Below, piece by piece: positions 16,478 to 24,577 of a DNA stretch of 24,788 nucleotides. A program made the translations under genes and the position numbers. This DNA comes from an uncultured Mycoplasmatota bacterium. GTDB lineage: Bacteria > Bacillota_I > Bacilli_A > RF39 > UBA660. A model generated the notes under the pieces. That model worked only from the letters and a program-made list of their open reading frames with translations, did not search any database and was not told the DNA's origin. The stretch spans positions 1-24,788 of the forward strand of contig CAMMKE010000009.1 of assembly GCA_946497375.1 (NCBI GenBank). The letters are read 5' to 3'. Within the stretch, counting starts at the first letter, position 1. Every line of letters begins with the position of its first letter.

Positions 16478-17440
16478 TTATTCTCCTTTCTTTTCATCAT
16501 ACATTGAGTCTATTAAATCGAATAGATTGTCTTCAATGCTAGCATCATCTTTTTTAGGTTCCTCTTCATCAAAATTCTTTAAATCTGTTCTTCTACCTGT
16601 CGCTTTTTCATGAGAAACATCTTTATAGTCGATGTTATACTCTAATCCTAAATCACTATAGTATTCTTCAGCATCTCCCATAGTAACTTTTGCAACTGAT
16701 GGAGTATTATCATCACTAATATCTAAAAGACTATCTTCTTCTCTTATCTCTGTATTTTCTTCTTGTTTATTATCTTGAAAGTCTTTTTGTTTGTTTGAAG
16801 TAAGCTCTTCTTCAAAGATATCATCACTATTGCCATAAGCCTTTTCTCTAACGCTATCAACATCAATATTTTTTGACTTATAACTACTAGTTATTCTAAC
16901 TTCTTTTTTTGTCACAATATCGTCTTTTTTGTAGTTTTGGTCTAAAACACCATAAATTGGAGAAATAATTGGAGAAGGATGAAATGTTTTCTTTTCTTTT
17001 TGTCTAGAAACACTCCCATATTCATGTATCTTTATTTCGTTATCATTAAGAGAACCATAAAGATTTTTTTGTTCATGTTTTTTGTCTCCTTGATATAAAG
17101 GTCTTGTTTCTTTAACTTCTTTTTTTATAAGTTTAGGTTTTTCTTCTTTTTTAGGTTCTACTTTAGGAAGTGGTTTTGGTTCTTTCTTTTCCTCTAAGTC
17201 AATAAAATCATCATCTAAGATAGCTTTAAACTTAAAATCTCTATTAGGAGTTTCAACCTTTGTCTCTTTCTTTTCTTCTTCAACTATTAAATCTTCCTTT
17301 GGTGCTTGTTTCTTAGGTTTATCTTCAACTATTATTTTTTTGGCAATAGGTTTTTCTTTCTTCTTTACTTCTTTTTTTTCTTCAACTTCTACATATTCTT
17401 CTTCAAAAAGAGCATTTTTTAATTTATCTAGTAGTTTCAT
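16478..17440 (-). CDS. Disordered Glu/Lys-rich protein with FHPSPIISPIYG motif
   Basis: I do not know the function of this 320-residue protein. Most of it is charged and low-complexity, likely disordered. Two parts stand out. Residues 1-15 (MKLLDKLKNALFEEE) can form an amphipathic helix like the membrane-targeting start of SepF. Residues 153-170 (FHPSPIISPIYGVLDQNY) are hydrophobic, Pro-rich and unlike the rest, so probably a binding motif. A third acidic patch near the C-terminus (NLFDLIDSMYDE) could be another short interaction motif. It lacks the SepF core. The start ATG follows GGTGGAG. It lies between a lipoprotein gene and the YtxG/YtxH-like pair, consistent with an envelope or division-site role (inference). 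Confidence 0.75.
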   Translation of the reverse strand: MKLLDKLKNALFEEEYVEVEEKKEVKKKEKPIAKKIIVEDKPKKQAPKEDLIVEEEKKETKVETPNRDFKFKAILDDDFIDLEEKKEPKPLPKVEPKKEEKPKLIKKEVKETRPLYQGDKKHEQKNLYGSLNDNEIKIHEYGSVSRQKEKKTFHPSPIISPIYGVLDQNYKKDDIVTKKEVRITSSYKSKNIDVDSVREKAYGNSDDIFEEELTSNKQKDFQDNKQEENTEIREEDSLLDISDDNTPSVAKVTMGDAEEYYSDLGLEYNIDYKDVSHEKATGRRTDLKNFDEEEPKKDDASIEDNLFDLIDSMYDEKKGE

Positions 17441-17458
17441 GAATTTACTCCACCTTTC

Positions 17459-18136
17459 TTAGTTTTCTTCTATTTCTATTCTATCTTCGCTAGTATTCTT
17501 ATCGCCATAGCCTTCATAGATACCATATTTTTCCTCATATTCTAGATAGGTATCCTTTGTAGCAGTACTTCCTTTTGGTTTCATAACGTCATATGTATCT
17601 TCTTTATAATTTAGGACATTGTTACCTATAAGACTCTCTAAAACTGTCCTGTTAAATTCTAGAGACTTTAAAATACTACTCATATTTATAATAGCACTTT
17701 TTATCTCATTTTCTTTAACAAATGCTTCAATTTTACCATAATTGTACATGTATTCTATAAAATATCTATCTGTATCTTCTATTTTTGTTATTTCTAAATA
17801 GCCTTTTTTCTTGTTATAGTTTAATTCTTTAGAAAAGTATGCTTTTTTATTTACTTTGTAATCTGCCTCTTCTTTATTATAGTAACTAACAACATCAATA
17901 TAGAAATAGTAGGTATTATTGTACTCATCTTTTAAACTAGCATTATATTCGTCTTTTTCTAATAGTTTTAAGCCTTTAGGTATATAGTACTCATATCCTT
18001 CAAAGACATTATTAGATAGGTTCGTATCACTTTCTAGCATAACATCTACTACTTCATCTATACTCATATTGGTTAAGTTAGTACAACCTGTTATAGTTAA
18101 GATGACGATTATTAATAAAATTATTTTCTTTTTCAA
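17459..18136 (-). CDS. Hypothetical lipoprotein
   Basis: A 225-residue protein with a type II signal peptide: MKKK, a hydrophobic core, and lipobox ITGC with Cys18 as the lipidated residue. The mature part is rich in Tyr, Lys and Glu with a mixed alpha/beta pattern; I recognise no domain. The C-terminal 45 residues are acidic and probably flexible. The start is TTG, with AGGTG seven bases upstream. A SigA-like promoter precedes it, so it opens the four-gene operon that ends with YtxH. It may act on the outer face of the membrane; no substrate can be inferred. Confidence 0.8.
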   Translation of the reverse strand: MKKKIILLIIVILTITGCTNLTNMSIDEVVDVMLESDTNLSNNVFEGYEYYIPKGLKLLEKDEYNASLKDEYNNTYYFYIDVVSYYNKEEADYKVNKKAYFSKELNYNKKKGYLEITKIEDTDRYFIEYMYNYGKIEAFVKENEIKSAIINMSSILKSLEFNRTVLESLIGNNVLNYKEDTYDVMKPKGSTATKDTYLEYEEKYGIYEGYGDKNTSEDRIEIEEN

Positions 18137-18159
18137 TATGCAACACCTACTCTTATATA

Positions 18160-18189
18160 ATTATAGCAAATAAATATTTAGTTTGTCAC
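18160..18189 (-). promoter_or_regulatory. Promoter of the lipoprotein-YtxH operon
   Basis: The minus strand has GTGACA (18184-18189), an 18-base spacer and TATAAT (18160-18165). The -35 lies over the trmB stop codon, so trmB read-through may also feed the operon. Confidence 0.6.
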
Positions 18190-18812
18190 TTCTTTTGTGC
18201 AAAAAGATGATAGACATTTTTCCCTTCTTTTTTAAAACGCATCTCATATTCACTCATAATTATATCAGTATGGGTTTTATGATAGTCGAATGAGATATCA
18301 CTTAAGGCATAGCCATTACCACTTAAACTTTCAAGGGAATAGATAAATAAATCTTCATTATCAGTTTTCATTTCTATTCTTTTAGTATCTTTAAATAAAG
18401 TATCATACTTATCTAAAAATATTTTGCTAGTTAAACGTCTATTGTGCCATCTTGTCTTTGGCCATGGGTCTGAGAAGTTTAAATAGATTAAATCTATCTC
18501 TTTAGAAAATACTTTATCTATATCTAGAGCGTTCATTCTAATTAGTTTTAAATTATCTAAGTCATTAGGAATTTTTTTTATCGCTTTTGCCATAACACTA
18601 TCAAACTTTTCTATTCCTATATAGTTAATATCTTTGTATTTAAGAGCATTTTCTAGAATAAATTTACCTTTACCCATACCTATTTCAATATAGATAGGAT
18701 TATCATTATTAAATAGTTCTTTCCATTTTTCTTTATAGTCTTCAGGGTTTTTAATTAAGTATTTACAATTATTTAATATTTCTTCTTTATCTTTAACATT
18801 TCTTAATCTCAT
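18186..18812 (-). CDS. trmB: tRNA (guanine-N7)-methyltransferase TrmB
   Basis: The enzyme uses S-adenosylmethionine to methylate G46 in the variable loop of tRNA. The 208-residue product shows the SAM-binding IEIGMGKGKF (42-51), the acidic YIGIEKF (64-70), the hallmark DPWPK (115-119) with RWHNRRL (121-127), a TDNEDLF segment and the C-terminal SEYEMRF. Length is standard. ATG follows AAGGAGACA. Its promoter (18839-18867) abuts the divergent promoter of the coiled-coil gene. No terminator is seen; the next operon's promoter begins in its last codons. Confidence 0.95.
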   Translation of the reverse strand: MRLRNVKDKEEILNNCKYLIKNPEDYKEKWKELFNNDNPIYIEIGMGKGKFILENALKYKDINYIGIEKFDSVMAKAIKKIPNDLDNLKLIRMNALDIDKVFSKEIDLIYLNFSDPWPKTRWHNRRLTSKIFLDKYDTLFKDTKRIEMKTDNEDLFIYSLESLSGNGYALSDISFDYHKTHTDIIMSEYEMRFKKEGKNVYHLFAQKK

Positions 18813-18838
18813 ATTATTGTCTCCTTTTTACATAGCAT

Positions 18839-18867
18839 ATTTTATCATAAATAAATAATCTTTTGAA
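18839..18867 (-). promoter_or_regulatory. Candidate trmB promoter
   Basis: The minus strand has TTCAAA (18862-18867), a 17-base spacer and TAAAAT (18839-18844) preceded by TGA, an extended -10. Its -35 directly touches the divergent -10 at 18868. Confidence 0.45.
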
Positions 18868-18873
18868 TATAAT
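18868..18873 (+). promoter_or_regulatory. Candidate -10 of the coiled-coil gene
   Basis: TATAAT lies 23 bases before the start codon on the plus strand. No good -35 hexamer for SigA is present, and no good SigE or SigK match was found at the right spacing. Confidence 0.35.
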
Positions 18874-18896
18874 ATCTTGAAAGTGAGGAAAAATAT

Positions 18897-19142
18897 ATGA
18901 ATCAAGGTATGCCTATGTGGCCAATGAATCCTAATATGAATCCTAATATGGGAGGTTGGCAAAACTCTAATAATATGAATCAAAGACTTAACAGTCTAGA
19001 AAATCAAGTTAATAGACTTGAAAGACAAATGAGAAGATTAGAAAATATGGTTAATAGAATTGAATCATCTATGATTAGTCCAAGAAATTATGATAGTCAA
19101 TCTACTGGTTATGGTAATAGTAATGATAAATATATGATGTAA
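18897..19142 (+). CDS. Small coiled-coil protein, possibly a spore component
   Basis: An 81-residue protein with three parts. Residues 1-25 are rich in Met, Asn, Pro, Gly and Trp with NPNMNPNM repeats. Residues about 28-60 form a textbook heptad coil (SLENQVNRLERQMRRLENMV; hydrophobics alternate 3 and 4 apart without a break). The tail is Ser/Tyr/Gly/Asn-rich. Low-complexity ends with a short coil are frequent in spore-coat proteins of Firmicutes, and the organism makes spores, but this is inference. The start follows AGTGAGG. The gene is monocistronic, diverges from trmB, and has a terminator starting at its stop codon. Confidence 0.75.
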   Translation: MNQGMPMWPMNPNMNPNMGGWQNSNNMNQRLNSLENQVNRLERQMRRLENMVNRIESSMISPRNYDSQSTGYGNSNDKYMM

Positions 19143-19165
19143 AGAGCTTAGGCTCTTTATTTTTT
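19140..19165 (+). terminator. Terminator beginning at the stop codon
   Basis: An 8-bp stem (19140-19147 with 19152-19159, loop TTAG) starts with the TAA stop codon of the coiled-coil gene and is followed by TTTTTT. Confidence 0.85.
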
Positions 19166-19196
19166 GTTAAAGAAAGAAATTTTGGACATACTAAAA

Positions 19197-19225
19197 TTGA
19201 CAGTTATTATTAAATAAATTATACT
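19197..19225 (+). promoter_or_regulatory. Strong SigA-type promoter of the FemAB pair
   Basis: A perfect TTGACA (19197-19202), a 17-base spacer and TATACT (19220-19225) stand 19 bases before the start codon; AGGAAGTGA is the ribosome binding site. Confidence 0.85.
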
Positions 19226-19244
19226 TTATATAGGAAGTGACCAT

Positions 19245-20546
19245 ATGGAATTAAGAGTTTTAGAAAAAAATGAATATGAAAAATTTGTAAAGAATAATCC
19301 TTATAAAAGCCATTTTTTACAGTCTTATGATTGGGGACAATTATCTAGGGAAGAAAGAGGTCTTACTCCTTATTATTTAGGACTTGATGATAATGGCAAA
19401 ATTGTAGGGGCAACTTTACTTTTAAAGAAAAGTTTACCTTTAGGATTATGTTATTTATATGCACCAAGGGGTTATGTAATTAATTTTAATGATCAAAAAA
19501 TATTAAAAACATTTACAGATGAAGTTGTCAAATTTGCAAAAAGAAAAAAGGCAATTTACGTAAAGATTGATCCTGATATTATTTGGAAGAAGGAAGATTA
19601 TAAAGGTGAAATAACTGAGATTGAAGCGAAAGATAAAAATATATATAATGAATTACTTAGATTAGGTTATAAACACTTAGGCTTTACTAAAAACTTTGAA
19701 ACAAGGCAACCAAGATATACTTTTAGGATTGATTTAAATCAGTCTATGGAAGAGATTGAGAGCCATTTTTCAAAGACTACAAAACAAAGAATTGCCAAGT
19801 CTCTTAAACTTAAGACGAAAGTAGAAATAGGAACAGAAAAGGATTTGCCTACTTTTTATCATTTAATGATGTTAACAGAGTCAAGGAAGGATTTTGTTTC
19901 TTATGGGATAGATTATTATAAGACTTTATATAGGCTATTTAATGAGGATAATAAAGCGACTTTGTTTTTGGGTAAAGTTAATATCAAAGATAGCTTAGAG
20001 GTATTAGAGAATGATTTAGATGAAGTTAATAAAAAGATAGATGAACTTCCTAAAGAGAATATGTCTAAGAGTGCTAAGAATAAGCTTAAGGAACTTTCAA
20101 GACAAAAAGAAAATTTAGAAAAAGAAGTAGAGAAATATAATAATTATTTAAAAGAATATGGTGAAGAGGTAATTCTTTCTGCTCATATGATTTTAGAATA
20201 TGGTGATAAGGCTTGGGTACTATATGCAGGAAATCATAATATTCTAACTGAAACTTATGTTAATTATCATACTTATTATGAGCATTTAAAGTTTTGTAAA
20301 GATAGAGGATTAAAGATATATGATCAGTTTGGTACTATTGGTGATTTATCTAAAGATAATCCTAGACTTGGTCTACATGAGTTTAAAAAGAAATTCGGAG
20401 GAGACTATGTTGAGTTTATGGGAGAGTTTGATTATGTAGTTAAACCTCTTTACTACTTTGCTTTTACTAAGGTAGTGCCAATTTATAGAAATATGATTAA
20501 GAAAAGAAAGAAGAAGGAACTTAAAGATGAAATTGAAAGAGATTAG
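19245..20546 (+). CDS. FemABX-type peptidyltransferase (first of pair)
   Basis: FemABX enzymes use aminoacyl-tRNA to add amino acids to the lysine of lipid II stem peptides, building the interpeptide bridge. The 433-residue protein begins with a GNAT-like subdomain (FLQSYDWGQL at 24-33, YLYAPRGYVINF at 70-81), has IYVKIDPD (104-111), a long coiled-coil arm (about 245-307, Glu/Lys-rich), and the conserved second half with KIYDQFGTIGD and GLHEFKKKFGGDYVEFMGEFD. Length and arm are typical of FemA/FemB. The last 20 bases overlap the second gene, so both are co-expressed. The pair implies a bridge of at least two added residues if each acts once (inference). The added amino acid cannot be told from sequence. 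Confidence 0.92.
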   Translation: MELRVLEKNEYEKFVKNNPYKSHFLQSYDWGQLSREERGLTPYYLGLDDNGKIVGATLLLKKSLPLGLCYLYAPRGYVINFNDQKILKTFTDEVVKFAKRKKAIYVKIDPDIIWKKEDYKGEITEIEAKDKNIYNELLRLGYKHLGFTKNFETRQPRYTFRIDLNQSMEEIESHFSKTTKQRIAKSLKLKTKVEIGTEKDLPTFYHLMMLTESRKDFVSYGIDYYKTLYRLFNEDNKATLFLGKVNIKDSLEVLENDLDEVNKKIDELPKENMSKSAKNKLKELSRQKENLEKEVEKYNNYLKEYGEEVILSAHMILEYGDKAWVLYAGNHNILTETYVNYHTYYEHLKFCKDRGLKIYDQFGTIGDLSKDNPRLGLHEFKKKFGGDYVEFMGEFDYVVKPLYYFAFTKVVPIYRNMIKKRKKKELKDEIERD

Positions 20547-21819
20547 TTTTGAAGAGTTAGAGAAATTTGCTTTAACTACTGATGAAGTGACTTTTCATCA
20601 GACTAAAGGTTGGGCTAAATTAAAAGAACATAATGGATGGAAGCATTATGTTGTAGGTTTATATGATGATAAAGGAAGTTTAACCTCAGCTGCTTTACTT
20701 CTTGCAAAGCGTGTACCTATTGTTAAGAAGTATATGTTTTATTCCCCTAGAGGATTTTTAATAGATTATCATAATTTTGATTTATTAAAAGTGTTTACAG
20801 AAGAAATTAAGAAGTTTGTGAAAGTCAAGGAAGGTATATTTGTTAAGATAGACCCTTATGTTATGTATAAACAAAGAGATTTAAATGGTGATTTAGTTAA
20901 AGATGGTATAGATAATAGTGATACTGTTGATAATTTAAAGAAGTTAGGTTATAAACATTTTGGATTTAATTTAATGCAGGATGCTCTACAACCTAGATGG
21001 ATGCATACTATTACAGTTAAAGGTAAATCTGCCTCTGAGGTTATGAAGGATATGGACCCTAAGACAAGACAGATTTTAAGAAAAAATGAAAGACTTGGCG
21101 TAAGAGTGCGGGAAATAACAAGAGATGAGTTACCTATATTTAAAGATATTATGCAACATACAGGTGAACGTAGAGAATTCATTGATAGACCTTTATCATA
21201 TTATGAGAATATGTGGGATAGTTTGCATGATGATGGTATTTTAAAAATATTAATCGCAGAGATTGATTTTGATGAAGAGATAGAAAATACAAAAAAAGAA
21301 ATTGATAATTTAAAGAAGTCTATTGAAAACAGAAGAAAACAATATGAAGATAAGAGTAAACCTATGAATGAGAAAAAATATCATAGTAAGCAAGAGTTTG
21401 AGAAGAGTGAGATTAAAAGACTTGAGAAAAATATTGAAAAAGCTAAAGATATGAAAGAAAAGTATGGAGATAAGCCAATACTTGGAGGAATTTTATTCTT
21501 AATCTATGGTAAGGAAGTATTATCACTTTATGGAGGTTCTAAAGCAGAACTTATGAGTTTTCAGTCTGCTTATACTCTTCACTTTGCAGGGGTTAAGTAT
21601 GCAATTGATAATCACTACGATACTTATAACTTTTATGGTATAACAGGTGACTTTAGTGAAAGTAATCCTTTACTTGGACTATATCTATTTAAGAAAAGTT
21701 TTGGAGGTCAAGTAGTAGAACTAATTGGGGAATTTGATCTTATTATTAGTCCTTTCTGGTATCATGCTTATAAGATTAGTTATGCTCTTTATCATAAACT
21801 TAAAAATATTAAAAGATGA
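20527..21819 (+). CDS. FemABX-type peptidyltransferase (second of pair)
   Basis: A 430-residue paralogue of the preceding gene, with the same order of parts: FHQTKGWAKL near the start, FYSPRGFLIDY, IFVKIDPYV, a coiled-coil arm at about 243-318 (KKEIDNLKKSIENRRKQYED and on), then NFYGITGDF and GLYLFKKSFGGQVVELIGEFD. It probably adds the residue(s) after those added by the first enzyme, as FemB follows FemA in staphylococci. The start ATG lies within the first gene, after AAGGAAC. The stop codon is TGA, embedded in a bidirectional terminator. Confidence 0.92.
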   Translation: MKLKEISFEELEKFALTTDEVTFHQTKGWAKLKEHNGWKHYVVGLYDDKGSLTSAALLLAKRVPIVKKYMFYSPRGFLIDYHNFDLLKVFTEEIKKFVKVKEGIFVKIDPYVMYKQRDLNGDLVKDGIDNSDTVDNLKKLGYKHFGFNLMQDALQPRWMHTITVKGKSASEVMKDMDPKTRQILRKNERLGVRVREITRDELPIFKDIMQHTGERREFIDRPLSYYENMWDSLHDDGILKILIAEIDFDEEIENTKKEIDNLKKSIENRRKQYEDKSKPMNEKKYHSKQEFEKSEIKRLEKNIEKAKDMKEKYGDKPILGGILFLIYGKEVLSLYGGSKAELMSFQSAYTLHFAGVKYAIDNHYDTYNFYGITGDFSESNPLLGLYLFKKSFGGQVVELIGEFDLIISPFWYHAYKISYALYHKLKNIKR

Positions 21820-21841
21820 CTTGATTTTAGGTCATCTTTTT
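21811..21841. terminator. Bidirectional terminator between convergent genes
   Basis: A 10-bp stem (21811-21820 with 21831-21840, loop 10) contains the TGA stop codon of the second FemAB gene in its left arm. The arms end in A4 and T4, so T-runs flank it on both strands. It serves the FemAB pair (plus) and the ATPase gene ending at 21852 (minus). Confidence 0.85.
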
Positions 21842-21851
21842 AAATTACTTT

Positions 21852-23054
21852 TTAAAACTCATCATTCATTAGAAAATCAAATATATTTAAATGCTTTATG
21901 CCATCTTTAGAATAGTCTTTTTTATCTAAAGAAATAACATATTTATCATTATCATCGTCTAGACAGTTAAAAGCCTCAAATTCTCTTTTGATTGTTTCTT
22001 CTTTATCTAGTTTATAACAAACTTGGATATATTTTATTTTATTACTTTTTACAGCAATAAAGTCAATTTCGCCTTTTTTAGTCTTACCTATATAAACTTT
22101 ATAATTCTTACCTATTAAATCATTATAGACAATATTTTCTAAAGCGATAGAATAGTTTAAATCTGTTCCTGTTGTTTTTATTTGTTTAATTCCCAAATCA
22201 TTAGAATAATATTTATTTAAAGTTTTTAGAATAGTTTTACCGTGTATATCATACCTATATACTTTATTCATAATGAATGTTGATGTAAATGCCTCTAAAT
22301 AATTATAAAGAGTGTCATTAGCAATATTATGATGTTCTTGTTTTAAGAAGTTAATAACGTGATCTCTTGAGAACTCTTTTCCTTCTGTATCTAGTATATA
22401 TTGTAATACTTTGTTAAAAGAAGAAATGTCTTTTATACCTAGTCTTTCTACAATGTCTTTTAAAATAATTGAGTCATAAACACTTTCTAAGTAGTTAATT
22501 TTATCATTATCATTTTCAAATAAAAATCTCTGTGGTAGACTTCCCCATTTGAAAATATCTAATAGAAGTTCTTCATATTTATCTTCTTTAGTATTAGTTA
22601 GTTCTACTACTTCTTTGAATGATAATGGATTAATTTTAAAACTGACATATCTACCCGAAAGATCTGTTGATAGTTCTAATAAAGTCATTCTACTATTAGA
22701 CCCAGTTATAAATATACTATATTTGTCTGTAATTCTAAGAGAATTAATACCTTTTTCAAAATCTTCTATTTTCTGAATTTCATCTAAAAATACATAATAC
22801 TTATTATTATCTATTGTTAATGACTCTATATAATTATATAAATCCTTAGCTGTTTTAATAAAATCATATTTTAACGATTCAAAATTAATATATATTATAT
22901 TTTTTTCATTAACACCCTTATTTTTTATTTCATCCATAATTTGAGTTAAAATAACAGACTTACCACTTCTTCTCATACCATAAATTATTTTTATTAAAGA
23001 TGTAATATCATAGAAATCTCTTATTTTAGACAGATATTTTTCTCTTATAAGCAT
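21852..23054 (-). CDS. AAA ATPase with DUF4143-type C-terminus (copy 2)
   Basis: A 400-residue relative of the ATPase at 1575-2840, but clearly diverged from it. It has Walker A GMRRSGKS (26-33), Walker B FLDEIQ (89-94), ITGSNSRM (116-123) and SGRY (133-136) as a possible arginine finger. The C-terminal part includes a winged-helix/DUF4143 region (about 205-350), then GEIDFIAV...KYIQVCYKL, an E-x-D...Q-V pattern of the restriction-endonuclease-like fold. The function of the family is not settled. It has its own promoter and shares the terminator with the FemAB pair, so it stands alone. ATG follows AGGTGATGA. Confidence 0.85.
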   Translation of the reverse strand: MLIREKYLSKIRDFYDITSLIKIIYGMRRSGKSVILTQIMDEIKNKGVNEKNIIYINFESLKYDFIKTAKDLYNYIESLTIDNNKYYVFLDEIQKIEDFEKGINSLRITDKYSIFITGSNSRMTLLELSTDLSGRYVSFKINPLSFKEVVELTNTKEDKYEELLLDIFKWGSLPQRFLFENDNDKINYLESVYDSIILKDIVERLGIKDISSFNKVLQYILDTEGKEFSRDHVINFLKQEHHNIANDTLYNYLEAFTSTFIMNKVYRYDIHGKTILKTLNKYYSNDLGIKQIKTTGTDLNYSIALENIVYNDLIGKNYKVYIGKTKKGEIDFIAVKSNKIKYIQVCYKLDKEETIKREFEAFNCLDDDNDKYVISLDKKDYSKDGIKHLNIFDFLMNDEF

Positions 23055-23072
23055 AATTCATCACCTATTTAT

Positions 23073-23101
23073 ATTATAATATATCTTTATATATTTGTAA
23101 A
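23073..23101 (-). promoter_or_regulatory. SigA-type promoter of ATPase copy 2
   Basis: The minus strand has TTTACA (23096-23101), a 17-base spacer and TATAAT (23073-23078), 18 bases before the start codon. The -35 shares three bases with the terminator of the preceding gene. Confidence 0.7.
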
Positions 23102-23128
23102 GTTATTCCAGTACAATGGAATAACTTT
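23099..23128 (-). terminator. Hairpin at the end of the S66 peptidase gene
   Basis: A perfect 12-bp stem (23117-23128 with 23099-23110, loop of 6) starts at the last base of the stop codon. The run after it on the minus strand is poor (the stem ends in TTT and ACAAATAT follows), so termination may be partial. Confidence 0.6.
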
Positions 23129-24138
23129 TATTTTAAAGTAAATTTTATTTTTGCTTTTCCTTTGGATGAAGTAATAGTTGCAATAGCTCCATTTATTATA
23201 GTCATTCTAGGAGAAACGTGTCCTATATCTGCATTTATGATTATTGGTATATTTAAATCTTTTAGAGATTCATAAATTGCTTCTTCATAAGAAATATCAT
23301 AATAACTGTTACAAGCATAAACTCTACTGAAAAGTATGCCTTTGGTGTATTTAAAATAGCCATTATCTTTTAATTTCCAAAGGGTTCTAATAAGTGATTC
23401 ACTAGATAACTCACAAACATCAAAGTACCAAATAATACCATCATCTTTATACTTTTCTAGAAAATCTTTAGTTTTATCAAATCTTGTGCCGAAAAGTTCT
23501 GTAATAAGGTCAAGGCATCCACCAATCATTCTTCCTTTTATGTTAATAACCTCTTCATTATTTAAATTTTTCCAATAGACTTTCTTTGTTAGATTAAATG
23601 GTTCTAATCCTGTTATTAATTTCTTATCTTCTTCATATTTAGAAAAACTTGTCTGTTCTATAATATTACCTTTTAATATTTCTAAATTATTTTCTAATGA
23701 TTTATGCCAAGGTTCCATTCCAAATGTTTTAAAATTATCAGAGTAAACAGTGGCAATATCTAGGTTAGTTGTAATTGTAAATAGTAGTCCTGTTGGGTCA
23801 GAATAACCTTGTAACCATTTAGGATTATCTTTAATTACATTAAAGTCTAATTCACTTAGCATTTCAAGTAAGAAGTCTCCTCCGCCAGATGTAATAATTG
23901 CATTAACCTCTTTATCTTCATAAAGACTTTCTAATTCACTTGCTCTTTCCTTACTAGTACTACTTCTTCCTTTAACACTACATCTAACATTGGGTGTTTC
24001 TTTTATATTAAAACCTTTTTCTTCAAAGGTTTTAATGGCATTATCTAATCTTTTAAGTTTAACTTCATCAGTAATACCGTCTGATGGTGCAGTTACACCG
24101 ATAGTATCTTTTTCTTTTAGAAATTCTGGATAAATCAT
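23128..24138 (-). CDS. S66 family peptidase (LD-carboxypeptidase / MccF-like)
   Basis: S66 serine peptidases include LdcA, which trims the terminal D-Ala from murein tetrapeptides during recycling, and MccF, which cleaves microcin C-like compounds. The 336-residue product has GVTAPSDG (14-21), ITSGGGDFLL (82-91), the nucleophile Ser113 in GYSDPTG, the catalytic Glu243 in YFDVCE and His307 in DIGHVSP, so the triad is intact. The insert between Ser and Glu is longer than in E. coli LdcA, nearer to the MccF type. There is no signal peptide, so it acts in the cytoplasm. ATG follows AAGGAGGAC. It is 14 bases after the HIT-like gene. Confidence 0.88.
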   Translation of the reverse strand: MIYPEFLKEKDTIGVTAPSDGITDEVKLKRLDNAIKTFEEKGFNIKETPNVRCSVKGRSSTSKERASELESLYEDKEVNAIITSGGGDFLLEMLSELDFNVIKDNPKWLQGYSDPTGLLFTITTNLDIATVYSDNFKTFGMEPWHKSLENNLEILKGNIIEQTSFSKYEEDKKLITGLEPFNLTKKVYWKNLNNEEVINIKGRMIGGCLDLITELFGTRFDKTKDFLEKYKDDGIIWYFDVCELSSESLIRTLWKLKDNGYFKYTKGILFSRVYACNSYYDISYEEAIYESLKDLNIPIIINADIGHVSPRMTIINGAIATITSSKGKAKIKFTLK

Positions 24139-24151
24139 AAGTCCTCCTTTT

Positions 24152-24577
24152 CTACTTAGACATAAAATTTAAAATTTCTAGCAATTTAGATTCATTAATA
24201 ACATTTTTCTTTTTAAAATCTATAGCCCTAGGCCAATCATCATCATGCCAAATTTCGTTAAATATTTCTATATCATTATCATATCTTGGAAAAGCATGAT
24301 AATGAACAAAATTGTCGTGCATCATCATTATTAGATAATTAAACTTAACAGCACCAAATTTTTCTTTGCATGTTTCTTCATACCACTTTATTACAGAAGG
24401 AAATTCTGCTGCCTCTTCTTTTAAAACTTTTCCAACTGATTCTGTTTGTCTTTTTAACAATATAACAGCAGAACCCAATGTTGTTTGACTCTCTCGTATA
24501 CATACTATCCAATATTTAAAATCTTTTATACATCTTTCTTTTGGTTTAAACTTTTCCATAAATTCTAAATTATCCAT
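24152..24577 (-). CDS. HIT-family-like protein
   Basis: A 141-residue protein with the C-terminal HIT signature in a variant form: HDNFVHYHAFPRY (87-99). His92 and His94 match the second and third histidines of the usual H-x-H-x-H, while the first position is Phe90; the middle, catalytic histidine is kept. The N-terminal half (YWIVCIRESQTTLGSAVILL) fits the beta strands of HIT hydrolases acting on dinucleotide polyphosphates or other nucleotide conjugates. The start ATG follows GAGGAGGAAAAAA and overlaps the stop of the upstream remnant as ATGGATAA (8 bases), a sign that the two were once, or still are, translated together. Confidence 0.8.
   Translation of the reverse strand: MDNLEFMEKFKPKERCIKDFKYWIVCIRESQTTLGSAVILLKRQTESVGKVLKEEAAEFPSVIKWYEETCKEKFGAVKFNYLIMMMHDNFVHYHAFPRYDNDIEIFNEIWHDDDWPRAIDFKKKNVINESKLLEILNFMSK

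Noticed and set aside
18839..18896. SigE or SigK promoter for the coiled-coil gene
   Set aside because: GCATATT-like and CATATTTT-like boxes exist, but no pair has the right spacing.
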